Assembly: GCF_900110885.1 (NCBI RefSeq)
Contig: NZ_FOFJ01000005.1
Coordinates: 103,802 to 167,801, forward strand
Direction: 5' to 3'
Length of the DNA stretch: 64,000 nucleotides
Origin: Azotobacter beijerinckii
Lineage (GTDB): Bacteria > Pseudomonadota > Gammaproteobacteria > Pseudomonadales > Pseudomonadaceae
Shown in pieces: positions 47,701 through 61,641 of this stretch. Position 1 is the first letter of the stretch. Each line of letters starts with the position of its first letter. Below the pieces are notes generated by a model, which ran no database searches, was not told the DNA's origin, and was given only the letters and a program-made list of their open reading frames with translations. The translations under genes and the position numbers were made by a program.

Positions 47701-47725
47701 AAAAAAGCCGGCTCGCGGCCGGCTT
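47701..47725 (-). terminator. Intrinsic terminator of ppa
   Basis: Read on the minus strand, AAGCCGGC pairs with GCCGGCTT around a 5-base loop (47705-47712 with 47718-47725), followed by a T-run given by the A's at 47701-47706. It lies 18 bases after the ppa stop. Confidence 0.88.
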
Positions 47726-47742
47726 CTTCGGAGGGGCTTGGC

Positions 47743-48270
47743 TTACTTCTGGTAAGCCGCGACCGCCTTGAGAATCTCGGCGCGCGCCGCTTCGGCGTTG
47801 CCCCAGCCCTCGACTTTCACCCACTTGCCCTTCTCGAGGTCCTTGTAGTTCTCGAAGAAGTGCTTGATCTGCTCCAGCAGCAGTGCCGGCAGGTCGGTGT
47901 ATTCCTTGATGTCCTGGTAGAGGACGGTCAGCTTGTCGTGCGGTACGGCGATCAGCTTGGCGTCGCCGCCGCCTTCGTCGGTCATGTGCAGCACGCCGAC
48001 CGGGCGGGCGCGGATGACCGAGCCGGGGGCGACGGGGTAGGGGGTCACTACCAGCACGTCCAGCGGGTCGCCGTCGTCGGCCAGGGTGTTGGGGATGTAG
48101 CCGTAGTTGGCCGGGTAGAACATCGGGGTGGCCATGAAGCGGTCGACGAACAGGCAGTCGCTGTCCTTGTCGATCTCGTACTTGATCGGCGCGTGGTTGG
48201 CCGGGATCTCGATCGCGACGTAGATGTCGTTCGGCAGGTCTTTGCCCGCGGGGATCTTGCTGTAGCTCAT
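47743..48270 (-). CDS. ppa: Inorganic pyrophosphatase (family I)
   Basis: Ppa hydrolyses pyrophosphate and so drives biosynthetic reactions forward. The 175-residue protein has the family I Mg-binding signature [11 protein letters not shown], together with [27 protein letters not shown] and [14 protein letters not shown] 48270 ([15 protein letters not shown]) is the conserved start; the open frame to 48378 runs through the upstream gap. It is followed by a clear terminator. mtfA lies upstream on the same strand, 76 bases away. Confidence 0.97.
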   Translation of the reverse strand: MSYSKIPAGKDLPNDIYVAIEIPANHAPIKYEIDKDSDCLFVDRFMATPMFYPANYGYIPNTLADDGDPLDVLVVTPYPVAPGSVIRARPVGVLHMTDEGGGDAKLIAVPHDKLTVLYQDIKEYTDLPALLLEQIKHFFENYKDLEKGKWVKVEGWGNAEAARAEILKAVAAYQK

Positions 48271-48346
48271 GGACTGACTCTCAGGGAAGGCCAAAAAGTG
48301 GCGGGGATTATAGGTAGATTCCCGTGCGCTTGCCATGACGGCCGGC

Positions 48347-49177
48347 TCAGCTCTTGGTCGCTGGCTGGGCCGCCGCACGGTACTGGGGATCTTCGACCTG
48401 CAGGCGGCGCAATCGTGCCAGCGGGTCCTGCCGGTAGAAGGCCGCCAATTGGTCGTAGACCGCCGGGTAGGCCTCGACGAGCAGGTCGGGGGCGCTGAAG
48501 AAGTACTCGCTGGTCACCGCGAAGAACTCCGCCGGGTCCTCGGCGGCGTAGGGGTCGATCGGCGTCTCGGCGTCGGGGTCGGTCTCCAGGCGGGCGTCGA
48601 GGTCGTCGTAGGCGGCCTGCAGGGCGGCGGCCCAGTCCTGCACGCGCATGTCGGCGTGCAGCGGCGGCAGGCCGTCGGCCTCGCCGTTGAGCATGTCCAG
48701 CTTGTGCGCCAGCTCGTGGATCGCCAGGTTGTAGCCGTCCCACTCGCCGCTGGCCGCGACGCCCGGCCAGGCGAGGATCACCGGCCCCTGGTGCCAGGCT
48801 TCGCCGCTGCGCTCGGCGTCCCACTCGTGGACCACCCCGGCGGCGTCGCGGTGCTTCTGCGGGCTGAGGAAGTCGTCGGGATACAGCACCAGTTCGTGGA
48901 AGCCCCGGTACCAGTCGAACTCCGGCAGGTTGAGCAGCGGCAGCTCGGCCTGGGCGGCCAGGCGTAGACGGGCAAAGCCGTCCAGTTCGACGCCGGGCAG
49001 CGCGGTGAGCCGCTTGGCGTGCAGGAAGAGCACGCAGCGCTCGCGCAGCCGTTCGGTTTCCTCGGCGCTCAGGCCGTCGAGAATCGGCAGGCTGCCCAGC
49101 ACCTCGCGCCAGAGTTGGGGATCGACCGCCAGGCGGGCGAGGATGCGCCGGCGGCGCCAGGCGCGCAGTGACCACAT
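48347..49177 (-). CDS. mtfA: MtfA-type zinc peptidase (M90)
   Basis: This 276-residue member of the MtfA/M90 family has the metalloprotease motif HELAHKLD near residue 150, with the extra Glu ligand probably in [11 protein letters not shown]. In E. coli MtfA binds and inactivates the repressor Mlc and has aminopeptidase activity. The N-terminal part ([23 protein letters not shown]) and [20 protein letters not shown] are family-typical. ATG 49177 is chosen over TTG 49183 because GGAG is at a normal distance from it. The substrate in pseudomonads is unknown to me. Confidence 0.9.
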   Translation of the reverse strand: MWSLRAWRRRRILARLAVDPQLWREVLGSLPILDGLSAEETERLRERCVLFLHAKRLTALPGVELDGFARLRLAAQAELPLLNLPEFDWYRGFHELVLYPDDFLSPQKHRDAAGVVHEWDAERSGEAWHQGPVILAWPGVAASGEWDGYNLAIHELAHKLDMLNGEADGLPPLHADMRVQDWAAALQAAYDDLDARLETDPDAETPIDPYAAEDPAEFFAVTSEYFFSAPDLLVEAYPAVYDQLAAFYRQDPLARLRRLQVEDPQYRAAAQPATKS

Positions 49178-49282
49178 CGGCAAAGGCTCCAGAGCACGGA
49201 GGGTTCACCTTAAGGGCGGCGCGGCCGGGGGGCAAGCGTGGGGCGGGAAAGGCCTGCGCCGGGGTGGGCGCAGGCCGGTGGC

Positions 49283-50311
49283 TCAGCCCGCGAGGTCGAG
49301 CACGATGCGTCCCTCGATCCGCCCCTCGTGCATGCGGGTGAAGATGTCGTTGATGTTTTCCAGGGGCTCGCTGGCGACCGTCGCCCGGACCTTGCCCTGG
49401 CCGGCGAAGTCCAGCGCTTCCTGCAGGTCCAGGCGGGTGCCGACGATGGAGCCGCGCACCGTGGTGCCGTTGAGCACCATGTCGAAGATCGACAGGCTGA
49501 ACTCGCCCGGCGGCAGGCCGTTGAGGACCACGGTGCCGCCGCGGCGGGTCATGCCGAGGGCCTGCTCGAAGGCCTTCGACGAGACGGCGGTGACCAGCAC
49601 CCCGTGCACACCGCCGATTTCCTTCTGCAGGAAGGCCGCCGGGTCCTGCTGGCGGGCATTGACGGTGAGGCTGGCGCCGAGCCGGCGGGCAAGCTCCAGC
49701 TTGGTGTCGTCTACATCCACGGCGGCGACGTTCAGGCCCATGGCCCGGGCGTACTGCACGGCCATGTGGCCGAGGCCGCCGACCCCGGAGATCGCCGCCC
49801 ACTGGCCGGGGCGGGTGGCGGTCATCTTCAGGCCCTTGTAGACGGTCACCCCGGCGCAGAGGATGGGAGCGATCTCGACGAAGCCGACGTTGTCCGGCAG
49901 GCGGCCGACGTATTCGGCGTCGGCCAGGCTGTATTCGGCGAAGCCGCCGTTCACCGAGTAGCCGGTGTTGCTCTGGGCGTGGCAGAGGGTTTCCCAGCCG
50001 CCCAGGCAGTGCTCGCAGTGGCCGCAGGCGGAGTGCAGCCAGGGCACGCCGACCCGGTCGCCTTCCTTGATGTGGGTGACGCCGGCGCCCACGGCGACCA
50101 CCTGGCCGACGCCTTCGTGGCCGGGGATGAAGGGGGGCTTGGGCTTGACCGGCCAGTCGCCCTCGGCGGCGTGCAGGTCGGTGTGGCAGACGCCGCAGGC
50201 GGCGATCTTCACCAGCAGTTGGCCGGGGCCGGGGCTGGGCACCGGCACTTCGCGGATCTCCAGCGGTTTGCCGAACGCATGGACGACGGCCGCTTTCATC
50301 GTCTTGGCCAT
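49283..50311 (-). CDS. adhP: Zinc-dependent alcohol dehydrogenase (AdhP/AdhA type)
   Basis: This 342-residue NAD-dependent enzyme converts primary alcohols and aldehydes. Catalytic zinc ligands lie in [15 protein letters not shown] and PGHEGVG and in the Cys of the [14 protein letters not shown] segment. Structural zinc cysteines form [15 protein letters not shown]. The Rossmann motif is [17 protein letters not shown]. It resembles AdhP/AdhA of enteric bacteria and Pseudomonas, whose usual substrate is ethanol. It lies downstream of the iron alcohol dehydrogenase and aldehyde dehydrogenase on the same strand, so together they may oxidise ethanol to acetate. Confidence 0.92.
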   Translation of the reverse strand: MAKTMKAAVVHAFGKPLEIREVPVPSPGPGQLLVKIAACGVCHTDLHAAEGDWPVKPKPPFIPGHEGVGQVVAVGAGVTHIKEGDRVGVPWLHSACGHCEHCLGGWETLCHAQSNTGYSVNGGFAEYSLADAEYVGRLPDNVGFVEIAPILCAGVTVYKGLKMTATRPGQWAAISGVGGLGHMAVQYARAMGLNVAAVDVDDTKLELARRLGASLTVNARQQDPAAFLQKEIGGVHGVLVTAVSSKAFEQALGMTRRGGTVVLNGLPPGEFSLSIFDMVLNGTTVRGSIVGTRLDLQEALDFAGQGKVRATVASEPLENINDIFTRMHEGRIEGRIVLDLAG

Positions 50312-50467
50312 GATCTATCCCTCATCGGATGAGGCGGGTGGGACCGTTCAGTAAAGCCGGATTCGGCCGACTCGCCAGGACGGGGGGACGGACTGCAGGC
50401 GGCGGGCGAAACGAGCGCTCCCCGCCGCGGGAGGGGAGACCGTGGCAGGGAGCGCGCGTGGGGGTTG

Positions 50468-50503
50468 GCCCGGGCCGTCCGAAGCGGGGCGGCCGGCCCG
50501 GGC
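50468..50503 (-). terminator. Hairpin after the iron alcohol dehydrogenase gene
   Basis: GCCCGGGCCG (50468-50477) pairs perfectly with CGGCCCGGGC (50494-50503) around a 16-base loop, 12 bases beyond the stop of the iron alcohol dehydrogenase. There is no T-run, so it may be rho-assisted or only a partial stop before adhP. Confidence 0.45.
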
Positions 50504-50514
50504 GATCCGCCGCC

Positions 50515-51663
50515 TTAGAAGGCGCTGCGGAAGATCTCTTCGATCTGCTGCTGGTCGGCCGGGCGTGGGTTGGTCAGGCCGCAGGCGTCCTTCAGGGCGT
50601 TGGCGGCGAGGACCGGGATGTCGTCGGCCTTGGCACCCAGCTCGCCGAGGCCGCCCGGGATGCCGATGTCCTTGGACAGGGTGCGGATCGCCGCGAGGGC
50701 GGCCTGGGCGCCCTGCTCGGCGCTCATGCCCTGGACGTTGACGCCCATGGACTTGGCGACGTCGCGCAGACGCTCCGGGCAGACGCTGGCGTTGAAGCTT
50801 TCCACGTGCGGCAGCAGGACGGCGTTGCAGACCCCGTGCGGCAGGTCGTAGAAGCCGCCCAGCTGGTGCGCCATGGCGTGCACGTAGCCCAGCGAGGCGT
50901 TGTTGAAGGCCATGCCGGCGAGGAACTGGGCGTAGGCCATGTTCTCGCGGGCGGTCATGTCGCTGCCGTTGGCCACCGCGTTGCGCAGGTTGGCGGAGAT
51001 CAGCTCGACGGCCTTCAGGGCGCAGGCGTCGGTGATCGGCGTGGCGGCGGTGGAGACGTAGGCCTCGACGGCGTGGGTCAGGGCGTCCATGCCGGTGGCG
51101 GCGGTCAGGCCCTTGGGCATGGCGGCCATCAGCGAGGGGTCGTTGACCGAGAGCAGCGGGGTGACGTTGCGGTCGACGATGGCCATTTTCACGTGGCGGG
51201 CCTCGTCGGTGATGATGCAGAAGCGGGTCATCTCGCTGGCGGTGCCGGCGGTGGTGTTGATGGCGACCAGCGGCAGCTGCGGGCGGGCCGAGCGGTCGAC
51301 GCCCTCGTACTCGCTGATGTGCCCGCCGTTGGCGGCGCACAGGGCGATGCCCTTGGCGCAGTCGTGGGGCGAGCCGCCGCCCAGGGAGATGACGAAGTCG
51401 CAGGCGCTGCTCTTGAGCAGGGTCAGGCCGTTCTCGACGTTGCTGACAGTGGGGTTGGGCTTGGCGCCGTCGTAGAGGACCGATTCGATGTCCTGCTGGG
51501 CCAGCAACTGGGAAACCCGGTCGGCCACGCCGGCTTTCGCCAGGCCGGCGTCGGTGACGATCAGCGCCTTGCGAAAGCCGTGGTTCTTGATCGCGCCCAT
51601 GGCCTCGTCGAGGCTGCCGATGCCCATCATGTTCACTGCAGGGATGAAGAAGGTGCTGCTCAT
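50515..51663 (-). CDS. Iron-containing alcohol dehydrogenase (YiaY/ErcA-like)
   Basis: This 382-residue group III alcohol dehydrogenase has the NAD-binding [14 protein letters not shown] and [17 protein letters not shown]. Iron ligands lie in [14 protein letters not shown] (Asp and His) and in the later [29 protein letters not shown] segment with its His residues. It resembles Pseudomonas PA1991 (ercA) and E. coli YiaY. GAGGAAATCCCC precedes the ATG. The aldehyde dehydrogenase gene lies 209 bases upstream and adhP 203 bases downstream, on the same strand, with hairpins in both gaps. Confidence 0.92.
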   Translation of the reverse strand: MSSTFFIPAVNMMGIGSLDEAMGAIKNHGFRKALIVTDAGLAKAGVADRVSQLLAQQDIESVLYDGAKPNPTVSNVENGLTLLKSSACDFVISLGGGSPHDCAKGIALCAANGGHISEYEGVDRSARPQLPLVAINTTAGTASEMTRFCIITDEARHVKMAIVDRNVTPLLSVNDPSLMAAMPKGLTAATGMDALTHAVEAYVSTAATPITDACALKAVELISANLRNAVANGSDMTARENMAYAQFLAGMAFNNASLGYVHAMAHQLGGFYDLPHGVCNAVLLPHVESFNASVCPERLRDVAKSMGVNVQGMSAEQGAQAALAAIRTLSKDIGIPGGLGELGAKADDIPVLAANALKDACGLTNPRPADQQQIEEIFRSAF

Positions 51664-51840
51664 GGGGATTTCCTCTCTGTTGTTATCTTGTTTTTAGGCG
51701 ACCTTGCACACCTGGTGGCTGCGGTGGACCTTCCCGGCACCCGCGCGGGTCGCGCACGCGGGCACCGGCGGGAAGGCACGTCCGTCGGCCAGGCTTTACC
51801 GTGATTCGGGCGAGGGTTCGCCCTGACCGTCTCGCTTGAA

Positions 51841-51867
51841 CCCCGGCTCCTGGCGCAGGAGCCGGGG
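51841..51867 (-). terminator. 12-bp hairpin after the aldehyde dehydrogenase gene
   Basis: CCCCGGCTCCTG (51841-51852) pairs perfectly with CAGGAGCCGGGG (51856-51867) around GCG, starting 5 bases after the stop of the aldehyde dehydrogenase gene on the minus strand. It lacks a T-run but is very stable, so transcripts into the downstream alcohol dehydrogenase genes may be reduced. Confidence 0.6.
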
Positions 51868-51872
51868 GTGCA

Positions 51873-53393
<1,521 letters not shown>

Positions 53394-53463
53394 GGGGATT
53401 CTCCTGGTTCTTGTGATTCTTGGTTTTGTGGGGGTGCGCAAGTGCACATCTGCTAGAGGGAGT

Positions 53464-53479
53464 TGCAAGGGGTGGGCCA
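53464..53479 (-). promoter_or_regulatory. Sigma-54 (-24/-12) promoter of the aldehyde dehydrogenase gene
   Basis: On the minus strand TGGCCCACCCCTTGCA matches the RpoN consensus TGGCAC-N5-TTGCA, with the invariant GG and GC exactly 10 bases apart. Transcription would start near 53450, leaving a leader of about 57 bases. A sigma-54 activator gene stands divergently upstream, which supports the call. Confidence 0.85.
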
Positions 53480-53556
53480 AGGTGCCGGAAGCCCAGTGCC
53501 TGCGCGGATTTGCCGCGGTTTGGCAGGTGTTCGCCGGGGATTCCTGTGGCGGGGCT

Positions 53557-53601
53557 GGGACAGGGGTGTGACAGTTTGTCCCGCACACTTGACAGTGTCC
53601 C
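53557..53601. promoter_or_regulatory. Candidate enhancer (UAS) for the sigma-54 activator
   Basis: GGGACA (53557-53562), TGTCCC (53577-53582) and TGTCCC (53596-53601) form inverted pairs, with TGTGACA (53567-53573) and TTGACA (53589-53594) between them. The cluster is about 80-120 bases upstream of the -24 element, the normal distance for enhancer binding, and lies between the two divergent genes. Confidence 0.55.
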
Positions 53602-53698
53602 CCCGGGGCGAGGGACGGCGGCATTGCAAAGCCACCGGCACTGGACGATGCTGTGCGGTCACTACGGGAGCTGCCCGCCGATCACCGCGGAGACAACA

Positions 53699-55618
<1,920 letters not shown>

Positions 55619-55711
55619 GACGGTGTCCTGCCGCCGCGCCCGGCCGCCTGCGGCGCCGCCGGGCGCTGTGCTAACCTGCCGCGATAGCTTTCCACCGGCC
55701 AGGACTCATTC

Positions 55712-57064
55712 ATGCACATCCACATTCTCGGCATCTGCGGCACCTTCATGGGCTCGCTGGCCGTGCTCGCCAAGGAACTCGGCCACCGGGTCACCGGCTC
55801 CGACGCCAACGTCTACCCGCCCATGAGCACCCAGCTCGAGGCCCAGGGCATCGAGCTGCTGCAGGGCTATTCCGCCGAGCACCTGCAGCCCGCGCCGGAT
55901 CTGGTGGTGATCGGCAACGCCCTGTCGCGCGGCAACCCGGCGGTGGAGCATGTGCTGAACCAGGGCCTGCCCTATGTTTCCGGCCCGCAGTGGCTGGCCG
56001 ACCACGTGCTGCAGGGCCGCTGGGTGCTGGCGGTGGCCGGCACCCACGGCAAGACCACCACGACCAGCATGCTCGCCTGGGTGCTGGAGCAGGCCGGGAT
56101 GAGCCCGGGCTTCCTGATCGGCGGGGTGCCGCAGAACTTCGGCGTCTCGGCGCGCCTGGGCGGCACGCCGTTCTTCGTGGTCGAGGCCGACGAGTACGAC
56201 AGCGCCTTCTTCGACAAGCGCTCGAAGTTCGTCCACTACCGCCCGCGGACCGCGATCCTCAACAACCTGGAATTCGACCACGCGGACATCTTCCCGGACC
56301 TCGCGGCCATCGAGCGGCAGTTCCACCATCTGGTGCGGACCATTCCCGGCCAGGGGCTGATCGTCCATCCGACCACCGAGCAGGCCATCGAGCGGGTGCT
56401 CGCCATGGGCTGCTGGACCCCGGTGCAGACCACCGGCGAGGGCGGCCAGTGGCAGGCGCGCCTGCTGGCCGAGGACGGCTCGCGCTTCGAGGTGCTCTTC
56501 GAGGGCGCGGCGCAGGGCGTGGTGGGCTGGGCGCTGACGGGGCGGCACAACGTCGCCAACGCGCTGGCCGCGCTGGCCGCGGCGCGCCACGTGGGCGTGC
56601 TGGCGGAACAGGGGATCGCCGCGCTGGGCTCGTTCCTGAGCGTCAAGCGGCGCATGGAGAAGGTCGCCGAGGTGAACGGCATCACGATCTACGACGACTT
56701 CGCCCACCACCCGACGGCCATCGCCACCACCCTCGACGGCCTGCGCAAGCGGGTCGGCGAGGCACCGATCATCGCGGTGATCGAGCCGCGCTCCAACTCC
56801 ATGAAGCTCGGCGCCCACCGCGACGGCCTGCCCGACGCGGTGGCCCAGGCCGACCAGGTGGTCTGGTACGCGCCGCCGAACCTCGGCTGGGACCTGGCCG
56901 CCACCGCCGCCGCCTGCCCGGTGCCGGCGGTGGTCTGCGACTCGCTGGAGGCGATCATCGCGCGGGTGGCGAGCCAGGCGGCGCCCGGCACCCAGGTGGT
57001 GATCATGAGCAACGGCGGTTTCGGCGGCCTGCACGGCAAGCTGGCCAAGGCCCTGGAGCGCTGA
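55712..57064 (+). CDS. mpl: UDP-MurNAc:L-Ala-gamma-D-Glu-meso-DAP ligase Mpl
   Basis: Mpl attaches the recycled murein tripeptide to UDP-MurNAc and so feeds peptidoglycan recycling. The 450-residue Mur-ligase-type protein starts [20 protein letters not shown]. It has the ATP-binding [34 protein letters not shown] and [12 protein letters not shown]. The YDDFAHHP and KFVHYRP segments separate it from MurC. It precedes ubiX by 2 bases, the same order as PA4020-PA4019 in P. aeruginosa. Confidence 0.96.
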   Translation: MHIHILGICGTFMGSLAVLAKELGHRVTGSDANVYPPMSTQLEAQGIELLQGYSAEHLQPAPDLVVIGNALSRGNPAVEHVLNQGLPYVSGPQWLADHVLQGRWVLAVAGTHGKTTTTSMLAWVLEQAGMSPGFLIGGVPQNFGVSARLGGTPFFVVEADEYDSAFFDKRSKFVHYRPRTAILNNLEFDHADIFPDLAAIERQFHHLVRTIPGQGLIVHPTTEQAIERVLAMGCWTPVQTTGEGGQWQARLLAEDGSRFEVLFEGAAQGVVGWALTGRHNVANALAALAAARHVGVLAEQGIAALGSFLSVKRRMEKVAEVNGITIYDDFAHHPTAIATTLDGLRKRVGEAPIIAVIEPRSNSMKLGAHRDGLPDAVAQADQVVWYAPPNLGWDLAATAAACPVPAVVCDSLEAIIARVASQAAPGTQVVIMSNGGFGGLHGKLAKALER

Positions 57065-57066
57065 GC

Positions 57067-57699
57067 ATGGCCGGACCGCAACGCATCACCCTGGCGATGA
57101 CCGGCGCCTCCGGCGCCCAGTACGGCCTGCGCCTGCTCGACTGCCTGGTGCAGGAAGAGCGCGAGGTGCACTTCCTGATCTCCAAGGCCGCGCAGCTGGT
57201 GATCGCCACCGAGACCGACGTCACCCTGCCGGCCAAGCCGCAGGCGATGCAGGCCTTCCTCAGCGAATACACCGGCGCCGCGCCGGAGCAGATCCGCGTG
57301 TTCGGCCAGGAGGACTGGCTGGCGCCGCCAGCCTCCGGCTCCAGTGCGCCGAACGCCATGGTGGTGGTGCCCTGTTCCACCGGCAGCCTGTCGGCGATCG
57401 CCACGGGTGCCTGCAACAACCTGATCGAGCGCGCCGCCGACGTGGCGCTGAAGGAGCGCCGCCAACTGATCTTGGTGCCGCGCGAGGCGCCGTACTCGAG
57501 CATCCACCTGGAGCACATGCTCAAGCTGTCGAACCTCGGCGCGATCATCCTGCCGGCTTCGCCGGGCTTCTACCACCAGCCGCAGAGTCTGGACGACCTG
57601 GTCGACTTCGTGGTGGCGCGCATCCTCAATCTGCTGGACATTCCCCAGGACATGCTGCCGCGCTGGGGAGAGCACCATGTGGCGAGCGGCGAGGCATGA
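57067..57699 (+). CDS. ubiX: Flavin prenyltransferase UbiX
   Basis: UbiX prenylates FMN to make the cofactor of UbiD, the decarboxylase in ubiquinone synthesis. The 210 residues begin with the FMN-binding [21 protein letters not shown] and include [28 protein letters not shown] and [36 protein letters not shown], which are diagnostic. ATG 57067 is 2 bases after the mpl stop; the longer frame to 55990 lies inside mpl. The lipoprotein gene that follows overlaps its end by 23 bases. Confidence 0.96.
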   Translation: MAGPQRITLAMTGASGAQYGLRLLDCLVQEEREVHFLISKAAQLVIATETDVTLPAKPQAMQAFLSEYTGAAPEQIRVFGQEDWLAPPASGSSAPNAMVVVPCSTGSLSAIATGACNNLIERAADVALKERRQLILVPREAPYSSIHLEHMLKLSNLGAIILPASPGFYHQPQSLDDLVDFVVARILNLLDIPQDMLPRWGEHHVASGEA

Positions 57700-57985
57700 G
57701 GCGCGCCGCGGCCTGATCCTGCTGGGCACGCTCTCGCTGGCCGGCTGTGCCAGCCTGGGCACCCTGAACGCCGGTAAGCCCGGCGCCCCGCTGATCTACT
57801 CCGGCACCCGCCTGGACTGGTACGCCCTCCACGGCGGCTGCTGCCCGCTGGATCGCTTCGGCGCCGAGCCGCCCCGCTATCCGGCCCTGGACCTGCCCGC
57901 CAGCGCGCTGCTGGATACCCTGTTCCTGCCCTTCACCCTGGCGGCCGAACTGGGGCTGGGGCTGAGCGTGTCCGGCGGCCTCTGA
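57677..57985 (+). CDS. YceK/YidQ-like lipoprotein (DUF1375)
   Basis: This 102-residue protein has a basic start ([12 protein letters not shown]), a hydrophobic stretch and the lipobox LAGC, so it should be lipidated after cleavage before Cys24. The mature part, [17 protein letters not shown]...[23 protein letters not shown], matches the DUF1375 family (YceK, YidQ), whose function is unknown. It overlaps ubiX by 23 bases and converges on the GGDEF gene (stops 9 bases apart). Pseudomonads carry a similar small lipoprotein gene after ubiX. Confidence 0.82.
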   Translation: MWRAARHEARRGLILLGTLSLAGCASLGTLNAGKPGAPLIYSGTRLDWYALHGGCCPLDRFGAEPPRYPALDLPASALLDTLFLPFTLAAELGLGLSVSGGL

Positions 57986-57994
57986 GAGAGCCCT

Positions 57995-59551
57995 TCAGCC
58001 CACCGCCACCCGGTTGCGCCCCGCGTGCTTGGCCCGGTAGAGGGCGGCATCGGCACGCTTGAGCACCTCCTCGACGCTGGCGGCGCTGTTCGGCCAGTGC
58101 GCCACGCCGGCCGAGACGGTAACGCTCGGGCAGTCGGCGCAGCAGGTGCTGCCCATCCGGTCGCGGAGGCGCTCGGCGACCTGGCGGGCGGCCTCCGGGC
58201 TGGTACCCGGCAGGAGCATGAGGAATTCCTCGCCGCCGCTGCGGCAGAGCAGGTCGCTGGCGCGCGAGCAGTCGCTCATCTGCTGGGCGAGGTGCTGCAG
58301 CACGCGGTCGCCGAATTCGTGCCCGTGGTTGTCGTTGACCTGCTTGAAATGGTCGATGTCGAGGGCGATGACCGCGAAGGACTGGGATTGCCGTTGCCAC
58401 TGTCCCAGTTGCGCCTGCATGCCGCGGCGGTTGCTCAGTCCGGTCAGTGGGTCGGTGAGGCTTTCCTGACTGAGCTTGCCGAGGCGCTGATGGAGCAGCG
58501 CCAGGCCGCTGAGTACCGCGCGCTTGAGCTGGTCGGCTTCGAAGTACCAGGCCTTGACGTGCCGCACCTGCTCCGGCGACTCGTCGGTGTCCCACTGCTG
58601 GGCGCTCTTGGCCAGTTGCCAGAGCGGCCGCGAGATCAGTTGCGACAGCCACCAGATGCCGCCCAGCGATAGCAGCAGCATCGGCAGGGACAGACGCAGG
58701 ATGTTCAGCATCAGGCCATCCAGCTCCTGCAGGGTGAGTTCCGTCGCCCGCTGGGCGACGATGCCCCAGCCGGCGTCCGTCACCGGGGCGAAACCGGCGA
58801 GCATCTCGATGCCCTGGGAGTTGCTCAGCGCCTGGCTGCCCGCCTCGCCGCGGATCACCCGCTCGATCACCGGGTTGCCGGCAACGGTCTCGCCGACCCG
58901 TTGCAGGTTCTGGTGGTAGATCAGGTGGCGGTTGCGGTCGACTACGTAGAGATAGGAGCCGTCCTGGTAGAAATGCTCGCCGAGCAGGGTGTGCAGGATG
59001 TTCTCCTGCTGCAGGTAGATGCTGCCGCCGACATAGCCCTGGTAGGTGCCGTCGGCGGCGAGGATCGGCTGCGAGACGAAGACTACCAGGTTGTTTTTGG
59101 CGCTGACGTAGGGGTCGCTGATCAGCGGGCGGCGCTTTTCCAGGGCTTCCCGTGCGCCGGCGCTGTCGAGCATCTGACCGAGCATGCCGAGGCTTTCGGG
59201 CGAAGCGGCCAGGACCTTGCCGTCGTGGCGGACCACGAAGGCCGAGTTGAAATGGCGGGTTTGGCGGATCAGGCGCTCGGTTTCGCCGGCCAGCCGTTCC
59301 GGCTGGTCCATCCGCTCCGCCAGCTGGCTGGCGCTGTAGGTCAGCTGCTGGCGCATCGTGTCGAGCAGCTGTTCGGTGCTCAGGCGAAGCTTGGCGGCAT
59401 AGACGCGATTGGACTCCAGGGTGTGGTGGATCAGCAGGTCGCGCTGGGTCTGGTAGCTGGCATGGAAGCTGTTGAAGAAGCTGAACAGGGCGACCGTCAG
59501 CGTCAGCAGGAGAATCAGTCGGCGCAGGTCGATTCGGTTGAAGGTGTGCAT
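57995..59551 (-). CDS. Membrane diguanylate cyclase with Cache sensor domain
   Basis: This 518-residue protein probably makes cyclic di-GMP. It has an N-terminal helix (LRRLILLLTLTVALFSFFNSF) and a large periplasmic dCache-type domain (about 32-282: FNSAFVVRHDGKVLAASPES, QPILAADGTYQGYVGGSIYL, YLYVVDRNRHLIYH). A second helix follows (LRLSLPMLLLSLGGIWWL), then a linker and a GGDEF domain with the active-site variant RSGGEEFLML. An RxxD I-site is not obvious. The start ATG 59551 (MHTFNRIDLRR) fits domain limits but lacks a strong SD. The small-molecule ligand is unknown. There is no EAL domain. Confidence 0.9.
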   Translation of the reverse strand: MHTFNRIDLRRLILLLTLTVALFSFFNSFHASYQTQRDLLIHHTLESNRVYAAKLRLSTEQLLDTMRQQLTYSASQLAERMDQPERLAGETERLIRQTRHFNSAFVVRHDGKVLAASPESLGMLGQMLDSAGAREALEKRRPLISDPYVSAKNNLVVFVSQPILAADGTYQGYVGGSIYLQQENILHTLLGEHFYQDGSYLYVVDRNRHLIYHQNLQRVGETVAGNPVIERVIRGEAGSQALSNSQGIEMLAGFAPVTDAGWGIVAQRATELTLQELDGLMLNILRLSLPMLLLSLGGIWWLSQLISRPLWQLAKSAQQWDTDESPEQVRHVKAWYFEADQLKRAVLSGLALLHQRLGKLSQESLTDPLTGLSNRRGMQAQLGQWQRQSQSFAVIALDIDHFKQVNDNHGHEFGDRVLQHLAQQMSDCSRASDLLCRSGGEEFLMLLPGTSPEAARQVAERLRDRMGSTCCADCPSVTVSAGVAHWPNSAASVEEVLKRADAALYRAKHAGRNRVAVG

Positions 59552-59790
59552 GGGCAGGTGCGGGCAATGGCCGGCCGTTCCCCTTCCGTGCGGGTCTGGC
59601 GCCGATTCCTGTTGATGGGGCGTCGTGGGGTCCGTGCCACGCCGGCGGCAAAATAGCACATGGCCAGTGCCGATTCGGACCGATAATGCCAAGGTCCGGG
59701 GCTCGTCCGGCTTGCCTGCCTTCCGCCCGCTGCGCAGATAATGCACGGGCGAGGCTCGCGGGAAGCGGGCGGTCATTCATCGGAGGCATC

Positions 59791-61641
59791 GTGAAGCAAC
59801 AGGCGCAGTTTCATATCGGCTACTGGTTCGTCGCCATCCTGGGCTTCGTGCTCATCCAGAGCCTGCTGACCGAGCAGCAGCAGGTGGCGCAGATTCCCTA
59901 CAGCGACTTCGAGCAGTACCTGAAGGATGGTCGGATCGAGGAGCTGGCGGTCACCGATCGGCAGATCGAGGGCAAGCTCAAGGAGCCGCTGCCCAGCGGC
60001 CAGAGCCGTTTCGTCGCGACCCGCATCGAGCCGAGCCTGGCCGAGCACCTGCAGCAGTATCCGGTGCGCTACGCCGGCAAGATCGAGAGCACCCTGCTGC
60101 GCGACCTGCTGTCCTGGACCCTGCCGGCGCTGATCTTCTTCAGCCTCTGGCTGTTCCTCCTCAAGCGTCTCGGCGGCGGCCTGGGCAGCGGCATGATGCA
60201 GATCGGCAAGAGCAAGGCGAAGGTCTACGTCGAGACCGACATGAAGGTGACCTTCGCCGACGTGGCCGGGGTCGACGAGGCCAAGGACGAACTCAAGGAG
60301 ATCGTCGACTTCCTCAAGGACCCGCAGACCTACGGTCGCCTCGGCGGGCGCATGCCCAAGGGGGTGTTGCTGGTCGGCCCGCCGGGCACCGGCAAGACCC
60401 TGCTGGCGCGGGCGGTGGCCGGCGAGGCGAAGGTGCCGTTCTTCTCGATCTCCGGTTCCGAGTTCGTCGAGATGTTCGTCGGGGTTGGCGCGGCGCGGGT
60501 CCGCGACCTCTTCGAGCAGGCCCGGGCGCAGGCGCCGGCGATCATCTTCATCGACGAGCTGGACGCCCTCGGCCGCGCCCGCGGCGTCGGCCCGCTGGGC
60601 GGCGGCCACGACGAGAAGGAGCAGACCCTCAACCAGCTGCTGGTGGAGCTGGACGGCTTCGACACCTCCGCCGGGCTGGTCCTGCTGGCCGCCACCAACC
60701 GTCCGGAAATCCTCGACCCGGCCCTGCTGCGCGCCGGCCGCTTCGACCGCCAGGTGCTGGTCGACCGGCCGGACAAGGCCGGGCGCGTGCAGATCCTCGA
60801 GGTGCACCTGAAGAAGGCCCACCTGGCGGCGGACATCGATCCCCAGCAGATCGCCGCGCTGACCCCCGGCTTCACCGGCGCCGACCTCGCCAACCTGGTC
60901 AACGAGGCGGCCCTGCTCGCCACCCGCCGGCAGGCCGAGGCGGTGACCATGGACGATTTCACCGCGGCCATCGAGCGCATCGTCGCCGGCCTGGAAAAGC
61001 GCAACCGCCTGCTCAATCCGAAGGAGCGGGAGATCGTCGCCCACCACGAGATGGGCCACGCGCTGGTGGCCATGGCCCTGCCGGGGATGGACGTGGTGCA
61101 CAAGGTGTCGATCATCCCGCGCGGCATGGGGGCGCTCGGCTACACCATCCAGCGACCCACCGAGGACCGCTTCCTGATGACCCGCGAGGAGCTGGAGAAC
61201 AAGATGGCGGTACTGCTCGGCGGCCGCGCGGCGGAGTGGGTCGTCTACTCCCACTTTTCCACCGGTGCCGCCGACGACCTGGCCAAGGTCACCGACATCG
61301 CCCGCGCCATGGTCACCCGCTACGGCATGTCGGAACGTCTCGGCCACGTCACCCTGGAGCGCGAGCAGCACAGCTTCCTGGGCGTCGAGCAGATGTACGG
61401 CCTGCCGGCCCGCCACGAATACGGCGAAACCACCGCGACCGCCATCGACGCCGAGGTGCAGGCGATCATCGAGCGGGCCTTCCAGCGCACCGTGGCCCTG
61501 CTCGAGGAGCGCCACGAACTGCTCGAACGCTGCGCCCGGCGCCTGCTGGAGGAGGAAACCCTCGACACCGAGCAGTTGGCCGAGCTGGTCGGGGCGGGGC
61601 GGAAGGACCCCGCCGAATCATCGGGAGCGACAGCGCAATGA
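59791..61641 (+). CDS. ftsH: FtsH-family membrane AAA+ protease (second-type FtsH)
   Basis: This 616-residue ATP-dependent zinc protease has two N-terminal helices ([16 protein letters not shown] and [17 protein letters not shown]) around a periplasmic loop. The AAA+ domain shows [33 protein letters not shown] and [19 protein letters not shown]. The M41 zinc site is [10 protein letters not shown], with Met for the usual Ala of HEAGH. The start is GTG 59791 behind CGGAGG. The usual housekeeping ftsH lies beside rrmJ/folP in pseudomonads, so this is likely an additional paralogue like FtsH2 of P. aeruginosa clone C. It is coupled to the next gene by ATGA. Confidence 0.92.
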   Translation: MKQQAQFHIGYWFVAILGFVLIQSLLTEQQQVAQIPYSDFEQYLKDGRIEELAVTDRQIEGKLKEPLPSGQSRFVATRIEPSLAEHLQQYPVRYAGKIESTLLRDLLSWTLPALIFFSLWLFLLKRLGGGLGSGMMQIGKSKAKVYVETDMKVTFADVAGVDEAKDELKEIVDFLKDPQTYGRLGGRMPKGVLLVGPPGTGKTLLARAVAGEAKVPFFSISGSEFVEMFVGVGAARVRDLFEQARAQAPAIIFIDELDALGRARGVGPLGGGHDEKEQTLNQLLVELDGFDTSAGLVLLAATNRPEILDPALLRAGRFDRQVLVDRPDKAGRVQILEVHLKKAHLAADIDPQQIAALTPGFTGADLANLVNEAALLATRRQAEAVTMDDFTAAIERIVAGLEKRNRLLNPKEREIVAHHEMGHALVAMALPGMDVVHKVSIIPRGMGALGYTIQRPTEDRFLMTREELENKMAVLLGGRAAEWVVYSHFSTGAADDLAKVTDIARAMVTRYGMSERLGHVTLEREQHSFLGVEQMYGLPARHEYGETTATAIDAEVQAIIERAFQRTVALLEERHELLERCARRLLEEETLDTEQLAELVGAGRKDPAESSGATAQ

